From positions 117,060-181,059 of the forward strand of contig NZ_JAJNMU010000024.1 in assembly GCF_022458865.1 (NCBI RefSeq): a DNA stretch of 64,000 nucleotides, read 5' to 3'. The position numbers and the translations under genes were made by a program. The stretch comes from Paenibacillus periandrae (GTDB lineage Bacteria > Bacillota > Bacilli > Paenibacillales > NBRC-103111). Positions 45,175-54,400 of this stretch are shown one piece after another (the first letter of the stretch is position 1; the number at the start of each line of letters is the position of its first letter). The notes beneath the pieces were generated by a model, which saw nothing but the letters and a program-made list of their open reading frames with translations, had not been told where the DNA came from and did no database searches.

Positions 45175-46173
45175 TTATATCCCATTCTCCAGCTCAAGTG
45201 TCACCGCTTCGATCATATTGACAAATGAGTTTAACTCCTCTGACACCGCTGCCTGATCGCGCGCCTGAGCCGAGGTTTGCTGGGTATCATGCATGACTTC
45301 ATTTAACACTGTGGATATATCCTCCAAGGTCCCTTTGATCAAATCCAGCGAGTCCTTGGAGTGTGCGGCAAGCTTGCGAATTTCATTGGCCACCACGCCA
45401 AACCCTTTTCCATGGTCTCCGGCATGAGCTGCCTCGATAGCGGCGTTAAGCCCGAGCAGATGGGTCTGATCGGAAACCTCCTGCAGCAAGTTGCCCACTG
45501 AATGAATCTCGTCAATTTTAACCTGAAGCTGCTCCACCTTGTTCAAGGCATGATCTTGAATCTCAGCACTTAAATTAGCTGAATTCGATACGGATAGGCT
45601 GCTTTCGCTTAGCTCAACAATCATCGCTGCAAGCTCCTGGACCGCCTTATTCACCTTAACAATGGTCGCTTGTCTATCGTTGGATAGTTCTTGTATTTTC
45701 TGCTTTTCATCGGCTTCGTACGCTTCCAGAACAAGCTGGGAATCAAAGTTAAACATCTTGGAGAGGGACAATATGATCTGCATCCAATTGTCAGGAGCGA
45801 CAACCTTAAAGTTATTCACAGCAATATCGAGATACAGCATGTAAGTGCCTAAATACCAATCGGTCGTTAATCCAATGCGGGAGTGAATCTTACCAATATG
45901 TATTCTTCTCTCAATAAATTCTGTGTCAATAACCCCTTCCACCATTGATAAAAAGTACCATCTCTGTGTTTGCTTGAGACGCTCAATCGTGCTGTTGGCA
46001 TTAATTATTTTAACAAGCTCCGGTTGCAGATTCACTTGATCATACAGCTTATCGACGACAGCTTCGACAATTGCCTGAAAATGTTCATTTTGACTTTTCA
46101 AAAAGGTCAAGTCGTTCTCTGTGATCCCCGTATAGGTAAGCTGTTTCCTTCTTCTCTCGTCAACTTGAATCAT
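45175..46173 (-). CDS. HemAT-like globin-coupled methyl-accepting chemotaxis protein
   Basis: 332 aa from the ATG at 46173, AGGAGG 7 nt upstream. The N-terminal protoglobin domain (about 1-170) has IHIGKIHSRIGLTTDWYLGTY, the HemAT haem-ligand region with the proximal His in KIHSRIG. The C-terminal MCP signalling helix has SDQTHLLGLNAAIEAAHAGD and GFGVVANEIRKLA. It is soluble, without membrane helices, as in HemAT. It is expected to sense O2 (or another gas) through haem and signal to CheA. It neighbours the haem-uptake region, but a functional link is only suggestive. Confidence 0.92.
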   Translation of the reverse strand: MIQVDERRRKQLTYTGITENDLTFLKSQNEHFQAIVEAVVDKLYDQVNLQPELVKIINANSTIERLKQTQRWYFLSMVEGVIDTEFIERRIHIGKIHSRIGLTTDWYLGTYMLYLDIAVNNFKVVAPDNWMQIILSLSKMFNFDSQLVLEAYEADEKQKIQELSNDRQATIVKVNKAVQELAAMIVELSESSLSVSNSANLSAEIQDHALNKVEQLQVKIDEIHSVGNLLQEVSDQTHLLGLNAAIEAAHAGDHGKGFGVVANEIRKLAAHSKDSLDLIKGTLEDISTVLNEVMHDTQQTSAQARDQAAVSEELNSFVNMIEAVTLELENGI

Positions 46174-46390
46174 GCACATACCTCCTGAAATCATGAAAGA
46201 TGCCCTTTCAAACTTACACTAGTATATAAGATTTACTAGACAGGATGCAATCTAGATTTGCAAATCCTCCCAGCATCAGCAGCATAAATAATTGTTTGAA
46301 TGTTCTGAATACAGATTAAGTAATATTATCAGGACATCAACCACGATATAACGTCATATAGTAAATTATCGCAAGGGAGGTGTGAGAACG

Positions 46391-46531
46391 ATGCTAAATG
46401 AAGATGCATTATTCACTGTTGTAACAGAAGATAAAACGTACCTTTTTGAAACTGAAGAAGAATTTTATAATTTTATGTCAGATACCAACTCACTGCTTTC
46501 CATCAATCGGATCGAAAAACACGAAAATTAA
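46391..46531 (+). CDS. small acidic hypothetical protein
   Basis: 46 aa (MLNEDALFTVVTEDKTYLF to INRIEKHEN), too short for most gene callers. It has a clear AGGGAGG ribosome site about 10 nt upstream and a strong terminator directly after it, so it looks like a real single-gene unit. The composition is acidic (EDKTYLFETEEEFYNFM). No membrane segment. I do not recognise it. Upstream 46200-46390 is AT-rich and probably carries the promoter. Confidence 0.65.
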   Translation: MLNEDALFTVVTEDKTYLFETEEEFYNFMSDTNSLLSINRIEKHEN

Positions 46532-46540
46532 TAAAACCAG

Positions 46541-46583
46541 AAAAAGCCATGCTCTTCTATAAGAAGAACTCATGGCTTTTTTT
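46541..46583 (+). terminator. rho-independent terminator of the 46-aa gene
   Basis: AAAAAGCCATG and CATGGCTTTTTTT form an 11-bp stem with a 19-nt loop and a seven-T tail, 10 bp after the stop codon. A-run/T-run symmetry means it may also stop the minus-strand haem operon. Confidence 0.85.
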
Positions 46584-46627
46584 AGTGCCTGAAGCAGCCG
46601 TTAGCTAATAAAGGGATGAACTATATT

Positions 46628-47794
46628 TTATTTCAGCTTGCTGAGCGCTAGTAAAAGTGTAACAGCCTCTGCTCGTGTTGCTCCTGCGTTGGGTGCATAC
46701 AAATTATTGCCCCTTCCGCTAATAATTCCTTTGCTGGAAGCGGCTGCTACCTCGGCATATGCCCATTGTGGAATATCTCCTTCATCGGCAAAACCCAGCT
46801 TCTGGCTGGTATCACGCTGCAATCCGAGTGCACGAACGATCATAACGGCGATCTCCGAGCGCACAATATTACGGTTAGGACGAAAGGTATTGTCCTCATA
46901 GCTGCCGATAATACCCGCTCCGACTGCCTGCTCCAGATAAGAACGGGACCATTCTGGAATTTGAGCACGATCCGAGAAAGCGAGTTCCGCTTTTTTCCCT
47001 TCCAGCTTCAGAGCACGGCCGAGCAGCACCGCAAACTCGGAGCGGCTGATCTCCCCGTCAGGATGGAACGATCCATCCTCGTAGCCGCTCACAATCCCTT
47101 GTGCTACCGCCTGTTCAATCGCATTTTGAGCCCAATGGCCAGTAATATCGTTTAGTGCTGGTTTAGCTGCAGCTTGCTCACTATCCTTTGGCTTTACGTT
47201 GGTACCAACCGCAGGCTTCTGATCAATCGGAGATGATTCTGCAGGAGTATCTGCTTTTGATGATGGTGCAGAGCTACCCTCAATCAGCTTGGCACTATTT
47301 TTGTCAATAGAAATCTCAATGTCGTATTCATGGAAGTAATTGACCTCGGCCCAATCGATTTTCACCCAAGCCTTCTGCTTTTTGGAGAGATCCGTAACCT
47401 CGAATCGCACATCTCTTGTATTCTTTGCTGCGTTCGTTCCAACAATCTCTGTATCCTTCAACGTACCATTTTGCTCAGCTTTAAAAGCAGTGATTTGTTT
47501 ACCCTGCTTCAGCGTAATCGTCATGTAATATTTACCACCAACGGATGTTAAGATTCCAGGCGTTATCACATAATCCTGCATCACCGACTGCTGTTCCGTA
47601 CCAAATTTCTTAATCATATAAGAGATCGAATAGCTGCCGTCTTTTATTGTGCTAACACTTGCACCCGTACCGACCTCAGCCGCAAAAGCTTTATCGCAGG
47701 AGGCCAAATTGGGCAAGCCCGCAACAGGAAGCGCCACCGCCAACAGCGACCCCAAACACATCCCAACCATAACCTTTTTAATGGATTGACTCAT
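46628..47794 (-). CDS. NEAT-SLH haem-binding surface protein
   Basis: 388 aa from the ATG at 47794 (MSQSIKKVMVG), GAGGAG 8 nt upstream. A signal peptide is followed by one NEAT domain (about 52-170) with a SVMQDYVI haem-pocket helix and YFHEY (YxxxY, Tyr haem ligand motif), a Ser/Ala/Lys linker, and three SLH domains (about 218-388). It should bind haem and attach to the S-layer/cell wall polymer. The NEAT domain is very like NEAT 6 of the 1676-aa protein, as are the SLH domains, implying duplication. Last gene of the minus-strand haem operon. Confidence 0.92.
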   Translation of the reverse strand: MSQSIKKVMVGMCLGSLLAVALPVAGLPNLASCDKAFAAEVGTGASVSTIKDGSYSISYMIKKFGTEQQSVMQDYVITPGILTSVGGKYYMTITLKQGKQITAFKAEQNGTLKDTEIVGTNAAKNTRDVRFEVTDLSKKQKAWVKIDWAEVNYFHEYDIEISIDKNSAKLIEGSSAPSSKADTPAESSPIDQKPAVGTNVKPKDSEQAAAKPALNDITGHWAQNAIEQAVAQGIVSGYEDGSFHPDGEISRSEFAVLLGRALKLEGKKAELAFSDRAQIPEWSRSYLEQAVGAGIIGSYEDNTFRPNRNIVRSEIAVMIVRALGLQRDTSQKLGFADEGDIPQWAYAEVAAASSKGIISGRGNNLYAPNAGATRAEAVTLLLALSKLK

Positions 47795-47813
47795 CGTTAA
47801 CACTCCTCAAAAA

Positions 47814-48632
47814 CTAATGAATGGTTCTTTCTCTCAGTACACCATGAATAACTAGCCGACCCTCCACAGGATCCAGCGTATAATCACAGGTAGATAAAGT
47901 AAGGATAGGTTCATATCCGTTCAGTACGATATCCGTTTTGTATATCGACTTGTTCTGGATGCTGTGCAAAAATGTCGAGTAATCGGCATCCCCAGAAAAA
48001 GCTGTTTCAATATAATTAAAATCGGTTGTTGTATAATAGAAGGAAAAAATTTCAACTTCGTAGCTCTTGTACAACGTATCATAAAAAAAAGTACGATGAT
48101 TCTCAAAAAAATCACGTTCTCCATAAGCTTTCAGAGCTCCGAACATCGAGCCGTTTTTCATCCGGTGTCCGTACAATATCGTGTTCGCGTCATTCATATT
48201 TACGGTATTGCGATAATCCATAAAAATGCTGCCTGATCTGGAAGCTTCTTTTTTATAGTTGCGATCCAAATAATAATCGTTGTCCTGCGCCTGAACGATC
48301 GGATCATCGACCGATGTACCCGCAATGTTTAACCAACCCACGATATCCGTATTCACAGCAAGCAATCCACGAAAAGCAGGACGAACCTCAGGCACAGACA
48401 AAGCTTTCGAAGCTGCTTCCCCCCTTGCATCCTCCCATATTTCGCGGTTCGTAACAATCTGCTGGTAGTAGATTTGTCTTGCCTGCTCAGCCTGCGCCTC
48501 TTGCTCCCGGTAACCGAGAAAAATCCGGCCGAGCGCTAGCAGACAAAATACAAAAAGACCCAAGCTCAATATAGTCAATACCCGGTGAACACTCACTGTT
48601 CTCAACAAAAGGTAAACCGATTTGTACATCAT
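47814..48632 (-). CDS. srtB: class B sortase
   Basis: 272 aa. One N-terminal membrane helix (VLTILSLGLFVFCLLALG) and the sortase beta-barrel: catalytic His in TILYGHRMKNGS, Cys in TLSTCDY, Arg in EGRLVIHG. The length and these motifs fit SrtB, which anchors NPQTN-like substrates to the peptidoglycan. The matching substrate here is the NEAT protein at 57399-58172, which ends in NPQTGD plus a membrane helix and a basic tail. It sits inside the haem operon between the ATPase and the NEAT-SLH gene. Confidence 0.92.
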   Translation of the reverse strand: MMYKSVYLLLRTVSVHRVLTILSLGLFVFCLLALGRIFLGYREQEAQAEQARQIYYQQIVTNREIWEDARGEAASKALSVPEVRPAFRGLLAVNTDIVGWLNIAGTSVDDPIVQAQDNDYYLDRNYKKEASRSGSIFMDYRNTVNMNDANTILYGHRMKNGSMFGALKAYGERDFFENHRTFFYDTLYKSYEVEIFSFYYTTTDFNYIETAFSGDADYSTFLHSIQNKSIYKTDIVLNGYEPILTLSTCDYTLDPVEGRLVIHGVLRERTIH

Positions 48633-48648
48633 TTACAGCGCCACCTTC

Positions 48649-49419
48649 TTAAATGCCCAGCGGTACCATATACAACCCGGCATCCTTGTCTTCTCTGACG
48701 ATGACATCAACTCCGTAGATTTGCTTGATCGTCTCCACAGAAATCACCTCGGCTGGTGAGCCTTTCGTCACAATTTGTCCGTTCTGCATCACAATGATGC
48801 TATCGCTATAACGAATGGCTTGGTTAATATCGTGCAGTACCATGACGATCGTCAGTCCATAATCTACATTCAGACTTTTAATTAAATTCAAAACCTCAAA
48901 TTGGTAATAAATATCCATATAGGTCGTGGGTTCATCCAGAAACAAAAAAGGTGTGCTCTGCGCAAGCGACATCGCAATCCAAACTCGCTGCCTTTCTCCA
49001 CCCGATAATTGATCAATGGTCAAATTCTTCTTGGCTAACAGGTTGGTGCGGGTCAGCGCCTGCAGGACTGCTTCAGTATCCTCATCTGAATGGGGAGCAA
49101 ACATGCTTTTATGCGGCAGGCGTCCAAAACCGACAAGCTTCTCAATAGTTAAATCCGACGGAGCATCGTTGTGCTGATGTACAACGGCAAGTTTTCTGGC
49201 GAGTTCCTTGGGTTTATACGTGTTAATGAACTTGCCATCCAAAATCACATTCCCGCTGCGGGGCTTATGGTTATTGGACATGATGCCAAGAAGCGTCGAC
49301 TTGCCGCATCCATTCGTGCCGATAATCGTCGTGATTTTCCCGATCTCGATGCTGCTGCTCACGGATTTCAGATGATCGTTTTTTTTGTCATAAGAAAATG
49401 TGACCTTTTTAATGTCCAT
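48649..49419 (-). CDS. haem/siderophore-type ABC transporter ATP-binding protein
   Basis: 256 aa FecE/FhuC-type ATPase. Walker A is GTNGCGKST, the signature IDQLSGGERQRVWIAMSLAQ and Walker B LFLDEPTTYMD, with the H-loop in MVLHDINQA. The ATG at 49419 overlaps the permease stop by 11 bp, so the two are translationally coupled. It powers the permease and lipoprotein upstream. A second similar set runs on the other strand at 58.5-61.3 kb. Confidence 0.9.
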   Translation of the reverse strand: MDIKKVTFSYDKKNDHLKSVSSSIEIGKITTIIGTNGCGKSTLLGIMSNNHKPRSGNVILDGKFINTYKPKELARKLAVVHQHNDAPSDLTIEKLVGFGRLPHKSMFAPHSDEDTEAVLQALTRTNLLAKKNLTIDQLSGGERQRVWIAMSLAQSTPFLFLDEPTTYMDIYYQFEVLNLIKSLNVDYGLTIVMVLHDINQAIRYSDSIIVMQNGQIVTKGSPAEVISVETIKQIYGVDVIVREDKDAGLYMVPLGI

Positions 49420-50392
49420 GAGTCTGACCACTCTTTCTCAGTAAAAATATTAAAAAAGGTCCACCGATTACCGTCATAATAATAGAAGCTGGAACCTCCG
49501 AAGGTGCCAATATGGTACGCCCAAGCGTATCAGCCGACAAAATAAGAAGTGCACCCGCCAGCGCCGAAAAAGGAATCAGCAACTTGTGGTCAGAGCCTAC
49601 CAATATTCTGGCGATATGTGGAATTAACAAGCCTACAAAGGCGATTAAACCGCCAATGGCTGTGGCCACAGCTGCAAGCATTACCGCTACGATCGAAATC
49701 AGCAGACGAGCCTTCGTTACATTAAGGCCAAGGTTCTGGGCCGACTTATCCTGAAGCGACAGCAGGTTGCACCAGGAAAACAGCAGCATCGCTAACACCA
49801 GTCCGATTGAACCATAGATGACCATGATTTGTACATCGCCCCATGTTTTCATCGCAAATACTGAAGTGGTAGCTTGATTAATGCTCGTAACGGCATAGCT
49901 GCCTCTGTAATTGAACGACTGCCCCAGACCCGTAAAGGTTGCATTGACCGCAATTCCGACCAGAATGATTCGAATCGGGGTTAAACCCGATTTCCAGGAC
50001 AGGGAATACACAAGAAAACAGGCAATAGCCCCTCCTATAAAAGCGGCCAAAGGCAGCCAAAAAAAGAACTGTGGGAACAAAGTTACAAATAGCAGTGACA
50101 GAACACCCGCTCCTGAAGAAATCCCGATAACGCCGGCATCGGCTAAGGGGCTACGCAATATTGACTGCAGCAGTACACCAGATACTGCAAGAGCTGCGCC
50201 TACGAATATGGCAATAATAATTCGCGGTAACCGCAAATCTTTAATGATCTGTACGCTTTTATTCGTTCCACTGAACAAGCCCTGTATCAGCTCCAGGCTC
50301 CCTACCTTGATACTGCCGGTAGTTGCTGATATAAGAGCAACTGCCACAAGTAAAATGACGACAATAATCATACTCATCCATGCTTTGCTCAT
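49409..50392 (-). CDS. haem/siderophore-type ABC transporter permease (FecCD family, IsdF-like)
   Basis: 327 aa with about nine or ten membrane helices. Typical FecCD blocks are LPRIIIAIFVGAALAVSGVLLQ, NPLAD-like SPLADAGVIGISSGAG, and GGLIAFVGLLIPHIARILVG, the loop that contacts the ATPase. It forms the haem import channel as a homodimer. Between the IsdE-like lipoprotein gene (40 bp upstream) and the ATPase gene (overlapping). Confidence 0.9.
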   Translation of the reverse strand: MSKAWMSMIIVVILLVAVALISATTGSIKVGSLELIQGLFSGTNKSVQIIKDLRLPRIIIAIFVGAALAVSGVLLQSILRSPLADAGVIGISSGAGVLSLLFVTLFPQFFFWLPLAAFIGGAIACFLVYSLSWKSGLTPIRIILVGIAVNATFTGLGQSFNYRGSYAVTSINQATTSVFAMKTWGDVQIMVIYGSIGLVLAMLLFSWCNLLSLQDKSAQNLGLNVTKARLLISIVAVMLAAVATAIGGLIAFVGLLIPHIARILVGSDHKLLIPFSALAGALLILSADTLGRTILAPSEVPASIIMTVIGGPFLIFLLRKSGQTHGH

Positions 50393-50432
50393 TTCAAACT
50401 TCCTTTATAGGCAAAATCGATTACGTACATAT

Positions 50433-51320
50433 TCATGGGTACAGCATCGGCATCAAGGCATCCAGAGCCTGGACAGCAGCTAAATTACCAGTAGTACCAA
50501 ATAACTCCTCAGGCAGATCGTACACCCTGTTCGTTTGAACAGCTGCAAAATGCTTCCAAATATCATTTTTCTTAAATTCCTTGTCAAACATGATGACTAC
50601 TTCATCCGGCAGCCCGTGAGCAGCACGCAGTATGACATCAGGGTTGGATTTTTGTAAATATTCGGTGTTGGAAGCAAGATATTCAACCTTCTCACCCTGA
50701 ACAATATTTTTGCCTCCAGCAAGCTTGACAAGATCACCGATATAGGAATTTTCCGTAGCAACTAGGTAGCTTCCTGGAACGCCGAGTAATATAAGTACGG
50801 AAGGCTGCTGCTTACCCTCAGTTTGTTTCTTGATGGCAGCAAGCTTGTCATTAAACTTCGCTATTATCGCGTCAGCTTGTGCCTTGCGGTCATATTTATT
50901 TCCAAGCGCCTGAATTGCACTGTTCATTTTGTCCACACTGGTCAAATCCATAAAGTTCGCACCGACACCGGCATTTTTAAACACAGGTGCCAAGTCATAT
51001 TCGAGTGTCGTGACCGATAGCACGTCTGTAGGATCAAGCGATTTGACGATTTCCATGTTGGGACTCATCGGATTACCGACCTGGGTTACACCTTCATACC
51101 GCTTTGGCAAGCTTTTATAGCTCTTGGGTATGCCTACCAGATCAATGCCGAGCGCATCCATCATTTCGGTTGCCGCCACGGTTGTCGCAATAACGCGATA
51201 GGGTGCTGATGAACTCTTGGCATCAGGAGACACTGCCTCCGGTACAACATCATTTGTGGAACAGCCTGCGGTTATTATCAATACAAGAGCGATTAATGCT
51301 GCGCTTATTCTTGTACGCAT
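50433..51320 (-). CDS. haem ABC transporter substrate-binding lipoprotein (IsdE-like)
   Basis: 295 aa, lipobox ITAGC after ALIALVLI. A class III SBP fold (two lobes, long backbone helix) is recognised from RVIATTVAATEMMDALGIDL, VTQVGNPMSPNMEIVKSLDP and SVLILLGVPGSYLVATENSY. The order of genes and the NEAT context favour haem as ligand (as in IsdE), with the Met and His ligands to be checked. First of the three ABC genes, 125 bp downstream of the giant NEAT gene. Confidence 0.88.
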   Translation of the reverse strand: MRTRISAALIALVLIITAGCSTNDVVPEAVSPDAKSSSAPYRVIATTVAATEMMDALGIDLVGIPKSYKSLPKRYEGVTQVGNPMSPNMEIVKSLDPTDVLSVTTLEYDLAPVFKNAGVGANFMDLTSVDKMNSAIQALGNKYDRKAQADAIIAKFNDKLAAIKKQTEGKQQPSVLILLGVPGSYLVATENSYIGDLVKLAGGKNIVQGEKVEYLASNTEYLQKSNPDVILRAAHGLPDEVVIMFDKEFKKNDIWKHFAAVQTNRVYDLPEELFGTTGNLAAVQALDALMPMLYP

Positions 51321-51444
51321 TCCAGTTCTTGTCTCCTTTACCGCTGCAGAACGGCTATCATCCCGCCTACAGTTTAAAATTCACGAGGACACCGGATTTC
51401 CGGCATCCCCGTTTGCTTGCTATTCGCACTTCAACATCTATGAC

Positions 51445-54400
51445 TTACTTGGTGTGATCCAACATCGCCAGAATCAATGTAACAGCTTCCGCCCTTGTCG
51501 CCTGATCCTGTGGAGCAAACAGGTTGTTATCCCTGCCGTTAATAATTCCTTTCTTGGCTGCTGCTGCAACCGGGGCTAAAGCCCAGTCCGGAATTTGCCG
51601 TACATCTGCAAATGTCGGAGCTTCATTGGTATCAAGCGGGAGCTTTAATGCCCGTGCAACCATGACTGCGATTTCTGAGCGTGTAATTTTGCGATCAGCA
51701 CGGAATGTACGATCTTCATAGCTGCTAATAATTCCAACTCCAACCGCTTGTTCCAAGTAAGGCTTCGCCCATACCGGGATGTTATTGTTATCAGCGAAGT
51801 TGAGCTCCGTACCGCCGCCCTCCAGCTTAAGTGCACGACCCAGCATGACAGTAAACTCGGCACGACTAATCTCACCGTTAGGACGGAAGCTTCCATCCTC
51901 GTACCCGTTGACGATGCCAAGTGATATGGCACGCTCTACGGATGACTTGGCCCAATGATTCTCAAGATCACCAAAGCTGGAACCGGAAGCTGGCAGTGTA
52001 CCACCGTTCGGGTTAGTTGCAGCTTGATCCGGCTGTGCACTTACCTTGTTGCCAAGCGCCTCGATATCGAACACAAGATCGATATCTGCCAATTCAACCT
52101 TTTTCTTTAGTGTCGGAATATAGCCCTCTTCCGCTTTTTGAGCTTTATCCACCTCGTCCTGATGCTTTTGCAGTTCTTCGTCTGTGTAAGGCACAACAAG
52201 ACTAAGCTGGGCATGGATCGGCGCAGTCAAATCCTTAGGTTCAAAGCTGACAACACGTGTGTCCGCCGATTCGTCCTTACTCAAAACCGTTGTTGATTGC
52301 AATACCTTTTGCATCGTAGTCTCAGTACCGGATTTGTTAGAAACGGCTTGTTCTTCCTCTACCTTGAGATCTTCCACCAGCTTATGCTTGGTTATCGTCA
52401 GCTTTACGCTTTTTTTGTCGTCCTTGACTACGAGCTTGGCAGGATACGAAACCACATTGCTATATTTGGATTCAAGGCTGTTTTTGTACTGCAGCATTTT
52501 GTAATCAAGATCATATTCTCCATCTTTGAGTGATGCGACAGCCGCACCCGCTCCACCAAGCACTGTATCTGCACTTACCTTCGTCATGCTTGATTTATCA
52601 AAAGCGATATCGACATCATATTCATGAAAATAGTTCATTTCCACCCAGTCGATTTTCACCCACCCTTTGAGCTTCGATGACAAATCCTTCACTTCAAACT
52701 GAACAACCCGGGTATTGTTGACATCATCCCTGCTTATCACAGTAGCATCAGTCAATGAACCACCGCTATCCGTCTTAAAGGAAGTTATCTCCTTGCTCTG
52801 CTTGAGCGTAAATGAAAAATATTGCTTGCCGCCCTGAACCGTCAAAAGTCCTGGTGTGATTACGTAATCCTGCATCACTGAACGTTGGTCGGTTTCATAT
52901 TTTAAAATCTTATAGTTTACCGTATATTTACCGTCAAGGACCGGATTGGACACGGCACCACCGCCACCGCCGGTACCACCTGTGCCACCCGTTCCTCCGG
53001 TACCGCCTCCACCTGTACCTGGATTAACCGGATCTGGTGTAATCGCACTTACGGGAGAAACAGTGCTGAACTGCAGCTTATAGGTTGTTTCCGTTCCGTC
53101 AGCAGCCGCCAGTGTAAGAGCATATATAGCAGTCAGATCATCAACTTCCAGCTGTAGGCTGGTCGTGATGTCATTCGCCAACACTTTCACTACACCTGAC
53201 TGTTTGGCTGCATACTGCGGTGTAATCTCTTTCTTGAAGGTTCCATCAGAGTTGTATTGCGTAATTTTTTTGGCGGTTACACCACTTTTTAATGTAAAGG
53301 TTGCTGTTTTTTTACCATTCTGTACTTTCAGGCTGCCCGCATTTTCCACATAATTGCCTATCGGGGCTGCCCCAGGATTATCGGAAGTTGCTGAGAATCC
53401 AAAGCTGTATTGACCGTCCTTAACTGGCTTCGCCAAATCGATTGTAATGCCCGTGATTCCGATTTCTACATCGTATTCATGGTCATAGAGGAAGGTCGGT
53501 GTTACCTGCCAGTAGATTTTGACCCAGCCATCCAACCGTTTTGTCAAATCAGCCACTTCGAATTGTACAACTCTTGTATTTTTGGCTGTATCACTGCTCA
53601 CCACTACCGCTTCGGTCAAGGTTCCATTTTGTTTCGTTTTGAAGCTGGTAATTTCAGCGCTTTGCTTCAGCTCGAATGACGCAATTGCTTTTCCACCTTG
53701 AACTGTCAGCTTTCCACTATTCTTGTCTACATAGTCATACATTACGGAAGCCTCATCGGTTCCTTTTTTATAAATCTTGTAGCTCAGCTGGTAATCCCCG
53801 TCAGGCAAAATGCCCGATACGTTAATGACCAACGCTTGGAACTGGTCGAATGCACTTTGCAGCGCAGTTTTGGCATCATTCAGCTGCTGCTGCGTTGCCG
53901 TCGAATTGGCGGCTACAGCCTTGGCTTGTTGAATCGCTGACAACAGCGTACTCTTGGAGCCTGCCGGGTATTGGCCGCCGGCGCTTCCCTCTATGGCTGC
54001 GTCATGTGCTGCCTGGACACTGGCAATCAGAGAATTCAGTGCGCTTGCTGCTGGTGCATCGCTAAACCCAAGCTCAACATCGTATTCATTGTCGTATAAA
54101 AAGGTTGGATTTACTTGCCAGTATATCTTCACCCAGCCGTTTAATCTCTTAGTCAGATCTTTATTAACCTCGAATTTAATCATACGTGTATTGTTTACTG
54201 GATCGATTCTCACAATTTCCGTTTCCGTCAAAATGCCAGCATTTTCGGTTTTAAATGATTTGATTTCTGCACTTTGCTTTAAAACAAAGGAAACATACCT
54301 TTTATCGGCAGCAACGGTTAATTTCCCGCTTGTTTTATCTACGTAGTCATACATAACGGAATTTTCATTAGTGCCTTTTTTGTAAATCGTAAAGTTAATC

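Noticed and set aside
52966..53028. Gly/Thr-rich repetitive stretch as a CRISPR or tandem repeat array
   Set aside because: It is coding: the flexible linker of the giant NEAT protein; repeat units are only a few codons.
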